This document shows, one piece after another, positions 33,235-44,960 of a stretch of DNA of 64,000 bases. Numbering within the stretch: the stretch's first letter is position 1; each line of letters begins with the position of its first letter. The notes beneath the pieces were generated by a model, which ran no database searches, was not told the DNA's origin, and saw only the letters and a program-made list of their open reading frames with translations. The stretch covers positions 26,013,740-26,077,739 of the forward strand of contig OY282606.1 of NCBI GenBank assembly GCA_958298945.1, in the 5' to 3' direction. The position numbers and the translations under genes are program-made. Source of the DNA: Atherix ibis. Taxonomy: Eukaryota; Arthropoda; Insecta; Diptera; Athericidae.

Positions 33235-33700
33235 AAAATAAGATAGCGTAACAGCTGACAGTTCATTATTATTAAAAATGGCGTGCTAAAACGAAAGAAA
33301 AACCACGTTTTTATTGTTGAGCATTTATTTTAAAAATAATCAAGATTTGGCAGCTATACAGTTCGAACAAAATCATCTTTAGCAATAAGGCTCATTAATC
33401 ATCAATCTTGATGGCTTGGTTAATCGATTAAATTTACGCATTTGAGGTTCAGAAAAATCCACGAGTGATTGTGCGGATTTCGGGCTGTAGGCATCATCGG
33501 ACCATTCTTCTTCGTAAATGAAGCTGGTCAGGCAATAACAGTTAATGTTGCTCGATATCGAGATTCTTGTGCCTAAATTGCAAGATATGAATGTGGACGA
33601 TATGTGGTTTCAACAAGACGCGGTGCCATATGCCATACAGCCCCAGAAAAAATTTCTTCTTACGTTTATTTTGGGATACTCTATGTGTATATACTATTTT
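33235..33700 (+). pseudogene. DD41D-type transposase fragment
   Basis: Readable pieces in shifting frames on the plus strand: GPFFFVNEAGQAITVNVARY near 33500-33560, then EILVPKLQDMNVDDMWFQQD at 33563-33622, which carries the second catalytic Asp. A palindrome remnant (ACAGCTGACAG at 33250) suggests a family A-like end. The sequence is closer to the intact element at 6460 than most family A relics are. Truncated after about 33660. Confidence 0.55.
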
Positions 33701-35493
33701 TTTTTTAAATTACCTTTTTTTGTTGAGAACAATCACAAGCCAATCCCTACCCCCCCCCCCTTACCCTTACCATCTCCACACTATATATATATATATATTT
33801 TTTAAATATTAAAAATACGATCAAAAAGTAAAAATTTGAGTGCTTTTTTTTCTTATTCTGTTCTTGTTTATTTTTTTATAATAAAAATAAAAAAACTTTT
33901 AATTATTTTTTCTTACTTTGTTACCTGACACGCGTTCATATCTACTATAATTGTTATACTTAAAAGACACATAATTTTTTTTTTTTTGTTGTTGGATCAA
34001 CCTACAATTATTTATTTTTTATTTAATAAAGTTTTGAAAAAAAAATTATTTTTTTTGTTAAATTTTTCATGCAATATTCTAACTACGACTAATTACGAGT
34101 ATAAATACTTTTTTATGTGCCGATCGAACTAGAATTTTCCATAATTTTTTTTTTTCAATTCTCCCACTTATTATAATATTTATTTTATGGAAATAATTTT
34201 ATTTAATAGGAAATAACAGAAAAAAGAAACATAAAAATTACTACAATATATAATCACGCAAGTCTATTACAACAAAAAGTAGTTTTATTAGAAATTATTT
34301 TGAAGAGTACGTTTTTTTTTCTTAAAAGAATTTTCGTATATATTTACAACAAATTTTTACAAGAAGAAATTTTTATTTTCTTAATATTAAATTTTTTTTT
34401 TCTTAAAAAAAATGCATTAGGAAATAAATATTGAAACTATTCGTATAATACATCGAAATTTATTTATAAGAGAAAAAAATAATTAATAATAATAACCAAT
34501 ATTATTTTTTTTCTAATTAATATTTGCTTTAAATTTTATTTTTAAGTGCAATTAAATAAATATTTTTATTTGGTGGTTGGATGAGTAAGTTTTTTTTGCT
34601 ACTGAGAGCAAAATTAATCATCACACACTCTTGACATTTATTTTATATCCATCCACACAAACTTATTGATTCATTTTCTAGTCTTTTCTTCGTTTATTTA
34701 TTATATTTAAGAAATTATTAGAAAGAATATTCGAAGAGATCAAAATAAAATTACATCAAATTGCCAAAAAATACTAATGCAAATTAGATAAAAAGAAAGG
34801 GTACATGTACATTATATTATAGATAAATCTCTACCAACACCCTTAGTACGGATACAGTGCACAGTTAGATAAATAGATAAGTCGTATCTATTTGCTTTTA
34901 AATTACTTTTTCAGTGCAATACCATAAACAAAAAACAAAAATTATATTATATAAGAGAAATTATAATTTTTTATATTTACTATCTTTATTGCGTTTTACC
35001 ATTTAGACTTATATTTATTTTTTTCTTTATAATGGAAAATATTGTATAAAAATAATAGATAGAGAAAAATATTGAGAAGATAATATAACGAATTGGACAC
35101 TGTCGTCACACCATTCGTAAATTAATAATTAAATAAAATTTTTATTCTACCATAATTTGCTATAAGAACAGTTCTTTTCAACAAAAAAAATTTTCTCAGT
35201 CCAATTCCGGCCAAAAAGTCCTTTTTAAAATTGTTTTTTTTTTGTGTGGTTGTTTTTTTATTTTTTTTTTAGTATGTATAAGTGTGTGTAGGAAATAGTT
35301 TTTCTTTAAAGATTTTTTTTTGTGTGTTTGATTTGATTGATGGTGTTTAGTTTTAATTAATTTTCTTCTTTTTTTTTTTTTTTGTTTTATTTTTCGCATT
35401 TAGCATTTTTAATAAATTTTTTTTTGTTGTTGTTTTAACTCATTAATTCTGGTGTGTTGTGTGTTTTTTTTTTTTATATTCGCAAAATAATAC
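33701..35493. other. Low-complexity AT-rich stretch
   Basis: Begins with a C-rich tract (ten C near 33751-33760) and an (AT)n run at 33783-33799. Then come A/T runs and poly-T tracts up to the exon candidate at 35494. No gene seen. Confidence 0.45.
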
Positions 35494-35595
35494 CCGTCCA
35501 AGTGTAATTACATTTCCATCGTGCCCCACATAGAATCCAGGGCGGTTAGCTTGCTTTAAATCCTGATAGCCGCTTTCCAATTCGGTATATGACAT
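35494..35595 (-). CDS. PPIP5K: Candidate distal first coding exon of PPIP5K
   Basis: The ATG at 35595 opens MSYTELESGYQDLKQANRPG and FYVGHDGNVITLGR. A donor (GTATTA) follows CGG in phase 0; an alternative donor GTAATT six codons earlier is also phase 0. GC content is far above the flanking poly-A/T. Strand and phase fit splicing to the PPIP5K exons at 3070 or 2123, giving an alternative N-terminus to the exon at 15898-16083. The assignment to PPIP5K is inference; the coding nature of the block itself looks good. Confidence 0.5.
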
Positions 35596-37300
35596 TTTTT
35601 TAAATTTTTTTTTTTTTTAAATATATATTTATTTATTTTAGTTATTTATTTTATTTATTATAATATCTATCAGAAGATGATAAAAAAAAAATAGGAAAAA
35701 AAAATACCCCCAATCAGTTTTTATTTATTTTTATTATTATATTTTTGTTATAAGTTTTCGTGAATGATTATTTTATATAAGTTTCATTTAATTTTCCTTT
35801 TGTTTTTATATATATTATATAATTAATATTATATCGAACTAATTAAATAAAAATCGATCGATTTATGTGCGCAGTAACCGATAGATACGATAAAAAAAAT
35901 ATGCATTTTTGACAATTTAGAATAAATGAAAATAAAAAATATATATTGTATTATTAAGAAAAGTTTGCCGTTTTGGCTTTCATTTTTAACTATAAAAATT
36001 CTTCCGGTCTTTTTTTAATGAAATATAATTTATATTAATAATTGTTTTTTATCATAATTTTGAGTTGAGAATTTTCCGTTTAGAACCACAAACAAAACAG
36101 CTACTACTACTATTACCCATATATATTGTATATATAACTAACTATTGATAAGTATCGATGTGAGAACATTTTGTTATTGTATTAAATGATAATGAAATTT
36201 TTAAAATTAAATCTTTATTATTTATTTAATTATTAATTTATTTTTATTTAAATAACCATTGCTAATCGATTTCATCGCGGTATCTTACATAATTTTTATG
36301 TCCTAAAAATAAAGCACTTCTTTCTTATTAACTTATCGACCGATAGGACTTTTTTTCAAACTCGCTGACGACACATAAACGGGATTGAATAATTTTTTCA
36401 CTGTCAACGATAAATGTCAATTATGCCGATTCTGAACGAGTTGTAGCCGAATTTGAACGAAGTATCCGAGACGAACATGTGAAAATGCCGATGAGCTGTT
36501 TACAAAACAATCGGCGCAGAGATATGAAAAGTATCTCGCATCCATTGAATCTTTTTTAGGTATTAGCTATAAATTAATTTATTAAAAAATTATTTGAGTA
36601 TTAACCTAATTCGATAATTATTTATTAAAATATATTACTATAAATAAAATAAAAATTATTTTGATATTATTGGGTTATGTGATAAAAAAGAGAAAAAAAA
36701 TTTCTCTTAAAGGCAATTGTTAATTTAAACCCTACAAATGTTCGGTTAAAAAAATGTCTGCTTAAGCAAATATGAAAAAGAACAAAAATTACCACCAATT
36801 TAATAAGAAAAAGATGTAATTTTTTAACAATATCAAAAAGTTATTCTAAATAATGTTTAAAAAAACTAATATGTTATCACATTTTTATTTTAATGAAAAT
36901 GAATAAAAATTTCATTGCAAAAGAAAAAAAACTCTTTTATCTTATTTATATTAAAATTACAAGTTTTTTTTAATAATATAATTTTTATCAATAATATTAT
37001 ATTATTTAGTAAAAAAAATTCTAGAGTAAATTTTTTTGTTAAGACCTTACAAATGCATAGTGTTTATTGAGATCCGTTTCACTTTCAATTCATTCCAACA
37101 ATTCGCATAAAATAATCATCGAAAAAAACCGAAAGAGACGACAATAAATTCTTCTTTGTTTACATTTGAAGTCTGTCAAATATGGTCTTACAAGTGTTTT
37201 TGCCCATTCAATTGTCAATTGTAATTTAGTTCAATATTTAAATATTGTCAAACAATTTAAAATTTTACAAATTTATTAATATTTTTATTTGTTTTTTATT
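35596..37300. promoter_or_regulatory. Possible divergent promoter region
   Basis: Lies between the ATG at 35595 (minus) and the candidate plus-strand exon ending at 37464. It is mostly AT-rich, but 36330-36560 is more complex and contains several CGATA-type boxes: TTATCGACCGATAGG near 36332, GATAAATG near 36409, and CATCGATACTTATC on the minus strand near 36150. A palindromic ATCGATCGAT lies at 35853. CGATA boxes are bound by DREF/BEAF at housekeeping promoters in Drosophila. No TATA or initiator could be fixed. Confidence 0.3.
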
Positions 37301-37464
37301 TTTTTATTTTTATAATCAACACATAATCTTTGTGCATAGTGTGTGTTTTGTTTACAACAACAACAACAAAAAAAATAGTGAATTTTTTATATAAAAAAAT
37401 AATTTTTGATCAATTTACTGTTGTATGTAAGTTATAAATGTGTTAAATGAAGGAGCAAAAAATG
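37301..37464 (+). CDS. Candidate first exon of a plus-strand gene
   Basis: A leader ends ATG AAG GAG CAA AAA ATG immediately before GTAAGTAAAA (37465), a perfect donor. If coding, the exon contributes only MKEQKM (37447-37464). The upstream part (CAACAACAACAACAAAAAAA) looks like an insect 5' UTR. No downstream exon could be identified, and the exon's left limit is arbitrary. A non-coding transcript is equally possible. Confidence 0.3.
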
Positions 37465-37470
37465 GTAAGT

Positions 37471-38700
37471 AAAATTTTTAATTTAAATTTATTGGAAAAA
37501 ATTTCAAATTTCACATACAAAAACAAAAATTTAATTATTTTCTAAAAATTAAATGCATTTCTAATAATTAAAAAAAGTTTTAATAATTATGGAAATGAGT
37601 CCAGTAAAGTGATTGTGAAAATAAGGTGAAAAAATATATATTTATCAGTTAATAGCCATTTTAAAAGTGTAATAAAAATTATAAGTCAATGTGCTGTGAT
37701 AACAAAGTTTTTTACTTTTGTTAAAAGAAAAAGAAAAAAACAAATTAAATTTTTTTAATAAGAGTTATAATCAAATAAAAGAACATAAATAATAATAAAT
37801 TAAAAAAATATAAAATAAATTTTTTGTAGTGTATCTAAATTTTTCCATAACGCATTCGACTCCCGCGTACGTGGGTGGGTAGGTGGTAGTGGATTAATGG
37901 CTGCGTTTGTGAAAATCCTTATCGTGTGTTAAATTATTTGCAAAATGAATTGAAAAAGTTAAATATCATTAAAAGGTTTTTAAGCCTAATACCGATGATA
38001 TTAAGTCTTATCATATTTTTTTTTCCATATCAATGTGACTAATATTCACAAATTGATAAGTTGTCCTGAAATTCATTGAAAATTTCAAGTGCTAAATGAT
38101 GACGTCAGCAATTGATGGTCATCTTGCGTAGTCAACAAAATTTCCCTTTCTTTTCCAATCAAAAAATTCATTTATTAAAATATTTTCAAATATGACGAAA
38201 ATTATCATTTGTTATTATAGAAAAACGCCCAAATTTGATACTTGATAAAAAGCCATTTGTCATTTTCATAAATATCAAGTATAAATACTTTATAATAATA
38301 AAAATTAAAAAAATATATTATAAAAAATTATGTTGAATAGAAACCCATCTACATGGAAAATTAGTACAATCGAAAAATGTATTTTAATGTTTTTCCTACC
38401 CTTCAAAATTTTACCTTTAATCGCTATTTTGTTTTTTTCTTGCAAAGGTTTACATATCAATTAATTTGCTTATGTGTTTATCTTCTAACAAGAAATGATA
38501 TATTTTCTTTTAACATTAAAATCATATAAAAACTTTACCGCCTCAGATAACTAGATAATCGAACAGTTTTTAATTAAGTTTTTAATTATCAAAACAACAA
38601 CGTTTTACAATAACTTTATGCAATATTATTTTTAATGCGTACACAAATTCAAATGCATTTACAAAAAAAAAAATCACAATTAAATGTTTATGCAATTTGT
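37471..38700. other. AT-rich sequence, possible first intron
   Basis: No repeat family recognised. A small CpG-containing block at 37850-37930 (CGACTCCCGCGTACGTGGG) stands out but has no clear function. Confidence 0.3.
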
Positions 38701-38702
38701 TG

Positions 38703-39440
38703 TTTGGATAGGAAAATTAAATAAAATCCATTTAAAACATACAATATTTTTTTCAATTTAATTACATTATATTGCATGAAATCTGCCATTATGCATGGAG
38801 TATAAAATCATTTAAATGATTTCCAGAATTTTTCTAAGGTAATTTCTAATGATTTTTTCGAAAAATTTCGTGCTTAATCTGTCCATTTGTTGATCGACAC
38901 TTAAATTTTTAAATGTTCTAAAGTTGACTAAGGATTTTTTACGTAGTCTTAGAATAAAAAGTGCACTATCCGTCAAGTAATGATATGACCTTGGAGGTCA
39001 ATTCTCATCCCGAAATCTTGAAATTACGCGTTCGTGTGGGTTGTGGCGATGTTTTTCTTAAAACCACACATAGTCCAGATTAACACCTTCTAACAGGGGT
39101 TAAAAATTTTCGGTAATGGTCTCTCCTTCCTCATTCTCAACTGAAATACGGGCCAATGACACCTTCGGACTAAAGTGCACACAAGATGGCTTTTCCACAG
39201 TCACTTGTGGGTTTTCTGAGCCTCATATACGGTACTCTTGCCTATTGATAAAAACATTAAACCGGAAATGAGCTTCTTCGCTGCTGAAATATTTTGTTCG
39301 AAAAATCACCATTCTAAAAGTCTATTGTTACAGCCACCCAATTGGCATATTAAATAATCCATATTATAAAATGGCAGACATTTTGTATTTCGGAAAATGG
39401 AGGCATGCCATTTGACAGCTGTCATAAAATTTAATTATTA
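38703..39440 (-). mobile_element. Family A relic, minus orientation
   Basis: The 3' end lies at 38703-38760. The C-terminal half is largely missing. The middle reads as the inverse of GPYFFENEEGETVTV near 39120-39160, and the inverse of NPQVTVEKP near 39190-39215. The EAHFSLG region is at 39260-39280. The 5' terminal repeat ends near 39430 with TTTGACAGCTGTCATAAA. About 740 bp. Confidence 0.65.
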
Positions 39441-40079
39441 TTCAAATAAAACGAAAAAAACAATCTGCATTTAAATGTAAATTTCCTTAAAAAATTCTCA
39501 ATATCGATAATGTCATTTCACTTTCCCTTAATTATAAGCTAATTTTTTTTTAAGTAAATCAAATTTTTTTCTAGTTTCTCCAAATGTTAATAAGTTAAAC
39601 TAGTTTACATAATATATTATTGCAGAAATTTTCACTTTATCACTTCTAAAAACCAAACATTGATTAATATTAGTGAAATTTCGATTTTTTTTTTGCTGAA
39701 TTTATCTGACCTAAAAATAAAAAAATTCAGATAAACTTGCATAAAAAGGAAAATTTACATATATTGAAAAATTTTCAATTCAGTTTTATTAACTTTTTTT
39801 CTTAAACAAAAAAAAAAAATTAGTGGATTTTCTGTTAACGTATAACATATTACTTGTCCTTGTTAGATATACATTTTTTTAAAACAATTTAGATAATATT
39901 TTTTACAGTGATTTTGCAACAACTTTTAAGGTCTTCTTTTTTTGTTCCCATGACTCACGATTTATTTTCTTCATAAATAAAATTGCTTATGAAATTTTTT
40001 ATTATTTAACGTGTAGTCTACATTTTCCCCCAAAAAATCGTGACAATTTTTTATTATACTTTAATAGTAAAATATTTTT
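39441..40079. other. AT-rich sequence, nothing recognised
   Basis: No supported feature. Confidence 0.4.
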
Positions 40080-40470
40080 TTGAAGTCTACTCCACAAGAA
40101 TTCCGAAATTCTGGACAAGGCAGCAAACTTCTTATAATTCGAATTGGGCATACCCATGATTCCCTTTTCGCTAACCAATATCGTTCTTCATTCCTGTGAT
40201 CTTCAACTCACCATTCTACATATTTTAAATGAATGCCACTTAACCTAGAATTTCTTTTTGAATAGAACTCCTTCTATTGTGGAGCTCCTAGATCCAACAA
40301 TTATTTTTCCAATATCTCTTTTTAACCTTTTTAATTATCTTAATTAATTAATTAGGGAAGCTGGCAATGCCAACCTACACGGAACATGAAGTCGTCAAAT
40401 GGCCTCATGGTCGTGGCGCTACAGAATGGCATCTGCCTCTTGTCTCAAAGACCTTTAAATTTTTTTAAAA
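40080..40470 (+). mobile_element. I-clade-like LINE 3' fragment, copy 2
   Basis: Inverted relative to copy 1 and closely similar to the complement of 25835-26250. It has the end of ORF2 (a degenerate RIGHT/LTH segment near 40135-40180), the stop region and the start of the 3' UTR (ATGGTCGTGGCGCTACAGAA near 40405). A ~35-bp AT stretch near 40320-40360 differs between copies. Truncated at both sides. Confidence 0.6.
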
Positions 40471-40689
40471 ATATATTTTACACTATAGCTAATCAATTTT
40501 TCGATCATAATTTTCAAGAAAAAAATTTTTTTATTATTAAAATTTTTATGCTTTGCTTAATAAAATAACTCTAAAAAAAAATTCTCAAAAATTCGATACA
40601 TTTTGAAGCTAAAATATTTCGTATGAAAAATGGCAGAATAATGAAATTTTTTTTTTGTGAAACTGAGGATGAACACGATTTTGTATAAT

Positions 40690-41600
40690 TGACGTAAATA
40701 TTGAGCACAGTTTATCTAAACAATCGGACATCGACCATACCCCGATTAAGGTGAACTGAAATTTTTGGAATCTCCACCAACAATGAACGACGGACGGTGT
40801 TGCTTACGAGATTTTGTTATTCAATTTACGGATGAGGTCAGGGAAAACCTGTGGCGGCTGCATATGAATGAAGACTGGAAGTGATCCAAGTTGAATACGC
40901 AGACGCAGTACAACTGTGTAAGTAGGTATATATGTGTAGTTAGCCGAGACTAGCCAGAACCGACTGACTTATCATCAAAGTGGCAGTAGCTCGGCTCCTC
41001 GTAGTTCACTGCGCGCATTCACCACTTCTCCTAATTTTGTGTATAAAATGAATGAACAGACCTGACCGGCATTCGGATTGATAGTGCCAGTTTGTGGAGT
41101 AATTCGACTGGGAGCGCATAAATGCCAGCAAGTCACCCATTCATACTTGACGAATGTGTATGGACACTACCAGCAACAACCAGTCTCGTGCTCAATGGTT
41201 TTCGGATCCAACAATTATCAGCTTTTTGTACACTCAGCCAATGCTGGCTAGCTATTGACACACAAAAGGGGAGCTCATCGTGCCTACGCTAAACTCAAGT
41301 GATTTTGCGAACACGTTCAAGTCCAAGCTCCAACTTTCACGTGTATTCACTTCAAGATTCCCAGAATGGGGAGACTACTTATTTACAATTGGCGCTCAAC
41401 TTATCATCCAAATTGTGTGTGTGTGGAGTGGATTTCCTTCGGAGAGACGACGCATGTGCGCTGATGTTTGTTGGCAAATTTTTTATCATCAGGCCATGGA
41501 TTGTTTTCGAGTGTTTGTTGAATCCCAAACTGTAGAGTTCCCTCAGTCGTTAGGTGACCGTGATTGGTTTTAGGGTGATAATTTTGCACTCTAGTTTACT
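40690..41600 (+). mobile_element. Possible LTR-retrotransposon end (LTR plus leader)
   Basis: A sharply bounded GC-richer block. It contains a TATA box (GTATAAAATGAATG at 41041) about 100 bp downstream of an AGTTAGCCGAG start (~40938). At 41390 TTGGCGCTCAACTT resembles the primer-binding site used with lysine tRNA by gypsy-type elements (TGGCGCCCAAC). This suggests an LTR of about 450 bp followed by a leader. No gag or pol sequence and no second LTR is present. The open frames at 41280-41573 look accidental. A host regulatory or non-coding exon is the alternative. Confidence 0.3.
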
Positions 41601-43490
41601 TTACCTAAAATAATTCTCAAATAAATCATCATATATTATCTGTGAGCCGGCATTTATAATATTTATGGACATAAATAAAATAAATAATAACATTTTTACC
41701 TAAATCTGATTTTTAAAAAAAATTTATGGTTAATCGAAGGAATAAAAAAGAAAAAATATCCATGACTGCGATTGATATTTATTTTTTACCGAAAATAAAT
41801 ACAATAAAGTTAAAAAGAAATAGAATAAAGTGAAATAAGAACAAACATAAACTTAAGTTTTATTATTTTTTTTTTTAAATTAAAAACATTTTTATGCACT
41901 TACAAATTAAACAAAAAAAAAGTAGCTCTAATAAAGCGGAATTTTATATAATTTTTATTTAAGATAATAAAACTCTAAATTAACACGTTCTATTTAAATA
42001 CAATATAAAACATAATTTTTAATAAAACAAAAATTATATATATATTGTGATTATTTTTATAGTAAAATAAGGTAAGTACACATAATAATATTATTATTGT
42101 TATTTTGGTGGCAAAAAAAATAAATTATGAAAAACAGTGAAAGTTTAGGATTTTTTTTTTGTGTGAAGTTAATTAATTATTTTCGTTAAAATTATATGGA
42201 AGAATGTAAAAAATATATTTGAATTTGAAATTTTTCTTAGAAACTATTTAAACAGCTTGTAAAAAAAAATGAATAATCATCATAAACGGATTAAAATTTT
42301 CCCATTTCATTCTGTTGATTATCTTTTTGAAATTTTGTATGATGCAATAGTCATGAAAATTAGTGTTTGAAAAAGATTCATTGGTTGGGAATATTTTGTG
42401 AATTAAAAACTTAAGAAGAAAGCAAAGCAATAAGATACGAATTTTTATATTGTATTTTAAATTTATTTTGCGTATTTAATAATAAAACAAAGTTTATTTA
42501 AGTTTATTCGTGTACTCGTAGAAGAAGGAAAAAAATGCACTTGGAAAAACCATAAATAAATTTAGATATTTCTTCATTATTTTTATTATTATTATTATTG
42601 ACGCCAATATAGATAATTGATTAAAAAATGGGGTTTGAAGGTTATAATAGATTATCAATTTGCAATTTATGTATTTACACAAATGCTGTATGATTATTCT
42701 AATTGATAAGTATTTAATAATATTAATAACAATTATTTGGTATTTCTGCGAATTTGATTGCAATTAAATTTTAATTATTAAAAAAAGGTTTTTTTTTGTA
42801 ATTTCTCATTTATTTTAATAATAATTAATTTAATATTAATAATAAGTTATATTTTTATTGTAAAACAAAAAAAAAAAACTAGAAAAACAACAGGAAAAGA
42901 TTTTCATATTTTTTATTGAAAATTTGAAAAAAAAAATGATTTCCTCTTTAAGGCAGATGATAAAAATTCCCTTGCAACAATGTTTATAAACACGGAGCAA
43001 CATCTGCTCTAAGTTCATATTTGAACTGCTTTGGCAATTAATTTTTTTTTTTTGTTGAAATCTTAGCAAATTAGTCTGTGCAAAAATGCTATTAAATAAA
43101 AAATGAAAACATAATTAATTTCGATTAAATGTTCGTGAACAGCTGAGATATTGATTTGTTGCATAGTATTGCAAAAAAAAAAAATGGTTTATGTTTTACC
43201 TTCGGAAAATAAATATTTTAAGAGTGAAAGATTGACTGGTTGGTTGGTGGTTGTTATGAGCAGAATAGTCCTTGATAAAACTATACAAATCAACAGGTTC
43301 AAAAATGAACTTGAACTTATATGAAAGTAAAAATAAATTGTTTATATTAGGATATTATTAACAATTATTTTTGTCAGTTTTCATTGTTTTACAGAAAAAT
43401 GTTAAGTTAATTTTTGGAACATTTAAGATTTTTATGAAATTTTCATATACTTATTTTATGAAGATTTTTCCTCGAAAGTCTAGAGAAAAT
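41601..43490. other. AT-rich sequence, nothing recognised
   Basis: About 1.9 kb of A/T-dominated DNA; open frames here are low-complexity. Confidence 0.4.
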
Positions 43491-43498
43491 AAAGGATT

Positions 43499-43639
43499 TT
43501 TCAATAAGATTCTATGACATGCTGAGGCTGTTATATGTAAAGATACGAACAGATTACATTTATTAAGATCCATAATAAATGTAATCTGTTCGTATCTTTA
43601 CATATAACAGCCTCAGCATGTCATAGAATCTTATTGAAA
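43499..43639. repeat. Foldback element with perfect 67-bp arms
   Basis: The arms 43499-43565 and 43573-43639 are exact reverse complements around the 7-base loop AGATCCA. The outer part (TTTCAATAAGATTCTATGA) resembles the ends of the intact element at 6460 (TTTCCAATAAGAGTGATATGA), and the left flank is again TAAA. Probably a foldback MITE of the DD41D-type family; a short-hairpin RNA gene is a less likely reading. Confidence 0.8.
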
Positions 43640-43774
43640 CGGAAAATTCAGATGCTCATAAATCTAGAACGATAATACGACGAAGGCTAAGGACTAAGAA
43701 TTTTTTAAAAAAATAAATTAATAATATATTTTGTATATTTTTAAGATTTTTTTTATCAGGTGCTCTTAAGTTTA

Positions 43775-44960
43775 TTCAATTTCCATTGCAGAAAATAAAA
43801 TTAAATAAAATACATTTAAAGTTCAAATTTTGATTAAATTTTCATTTCGTTATATTGCTTGAACCTTGCCATTATGTATGGAATTTTAAAAGATTCGATT
43901 TTTATAAGTTTTTTTTTGATGAATTTTTTGCATATTTCGACTATTACTTGGCGGGTGTTCATTTTAAATGCTCTGATCCCATAAGAAAAAAATCCAACGG
44001 TGTCAAATTACATAATTTTCTAGGCCAACTGACATCACGAAATTTTAAAATTGACGCACCCTGGAAATTATTCGCATAGAAAGCCAAAATTTATTGCGTT
44101 GTGTGACTTGTGGTGCCGTTTTCCAAATTGTGTGGCCGTTTTCCAACAATAATACTTTTAGGCCAAAATGGACAAACTATACAGTAACTTTTTGTAAATA
44201 TTATATTTTTTCTATAGTTACTTGTAGTTTTTTTGGAGCCCCTCCATATATGGCAATTGTTCTTATTAATTAGCCTCATCGGTGAAGAATTGCTTTTTCA
44301 GGTGCAGAAAGTCCACAAAATGGTATTTGATGACCGTTGACTGAAACTGCGCTAGCTAGCAGACATGGCAGGTATTTCAAAAAGTGCTGTACATCGCATA
44401 TTAACTGAAAATTTGGACATGAGAAAGCCGTCGCGTTTGCTCACAATGGAACATAAACGGCGTCGCGAGGATGTTTCAATCAAGTGTTTGGCGATTATAT
44501 TTTCAAAGGTTCGATATTTATGTTTTTTTTTTTTGATGAATTTTTGTACATTTTGACTATTTTGGAGGCCAATTGACTACACGAAATTTCGAAATTGACG
44601 CGTCCTGGAAAGTATTCGCATAGAGAGCCAAAATTTATCGCGTTGTGTGGCTTGTGGTGCCGTTTTGCAACTTGTGGCGCCAATGATACTTTTAGGCCAA
44701 AATGGACAAACTATACAGTCACTTTTTGTAAATATAATTTTTTTTTATAGTCACTTGTGGTTTTTTAGAGCCCCCTATATATGGCAATTGTGCTTATTAA
44801 TGAGCCTCATTTTGGTCTAATTTATTAATGAGCCTTATCAGTTATTAAAAAATGGCAAACCATAAACTAAATTATTGCTTTTTTGGGTGATATATATATT
44901 TTTGACAACTGTCAATTGAGAGGACTTTACTTTCCGAACAACAAAATGAATAACACTACT
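43775..44960 (-). mobile_element. Family A relic with a duplicated block and a mariner insert
   Basis: Minus-orientation relic. The region around 43880-44275 is repeated, diverged, at 44505-44830 (compare GGCCAAAATGGACAAACTAT at 44161 and 44695). The two repeats are separated by a fragment of an irritans-type mariner. The 5' end carries TTTGACAACTGTCAATTGAG near 44903, then TACTTTCCGAACAACAAAAT. Confidence 0.6.
44300..44498 (+). pseudogene. Irritans-type mariner fragment (HTH region)
   Basis: In shifted frames this encodes VQKVHKMVFDDR-like sequence, then LADMAGISKSAVHRILTENL and DMRKPSRLLTMEHKRRREDV, the second helix-turn-helix of irritans-subfamily transposases. No terminal repeats; about 65 codons only. 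Same family as the element at 46599. Confidence 0.7.

Noticed and set aside
35196..35399. Lys/Thr-rich 67-codon frame
   Set aside because: A reading of poly-T/poly-A; it ends far from the exon candidate at 35494 and has no splice support.
41280..41573. 97-codon open frame
   Set aside because: Lies across the putative LTR/primer-site region, both strands are open there, and no family is recognised.
42494..43069. Open frames of 77-89 codons on the minus strand
   Set aside because: Ile/Asn/Lys/Phe-rich readings of AT-rich DNA; open frames of this kind are expected by chance.
43499..43639. microRNA gene
   Set aside because: Arms are perfect over 67 bp with no bulges and the ends resemble a transposon terminus, so a foldback element is more likely.
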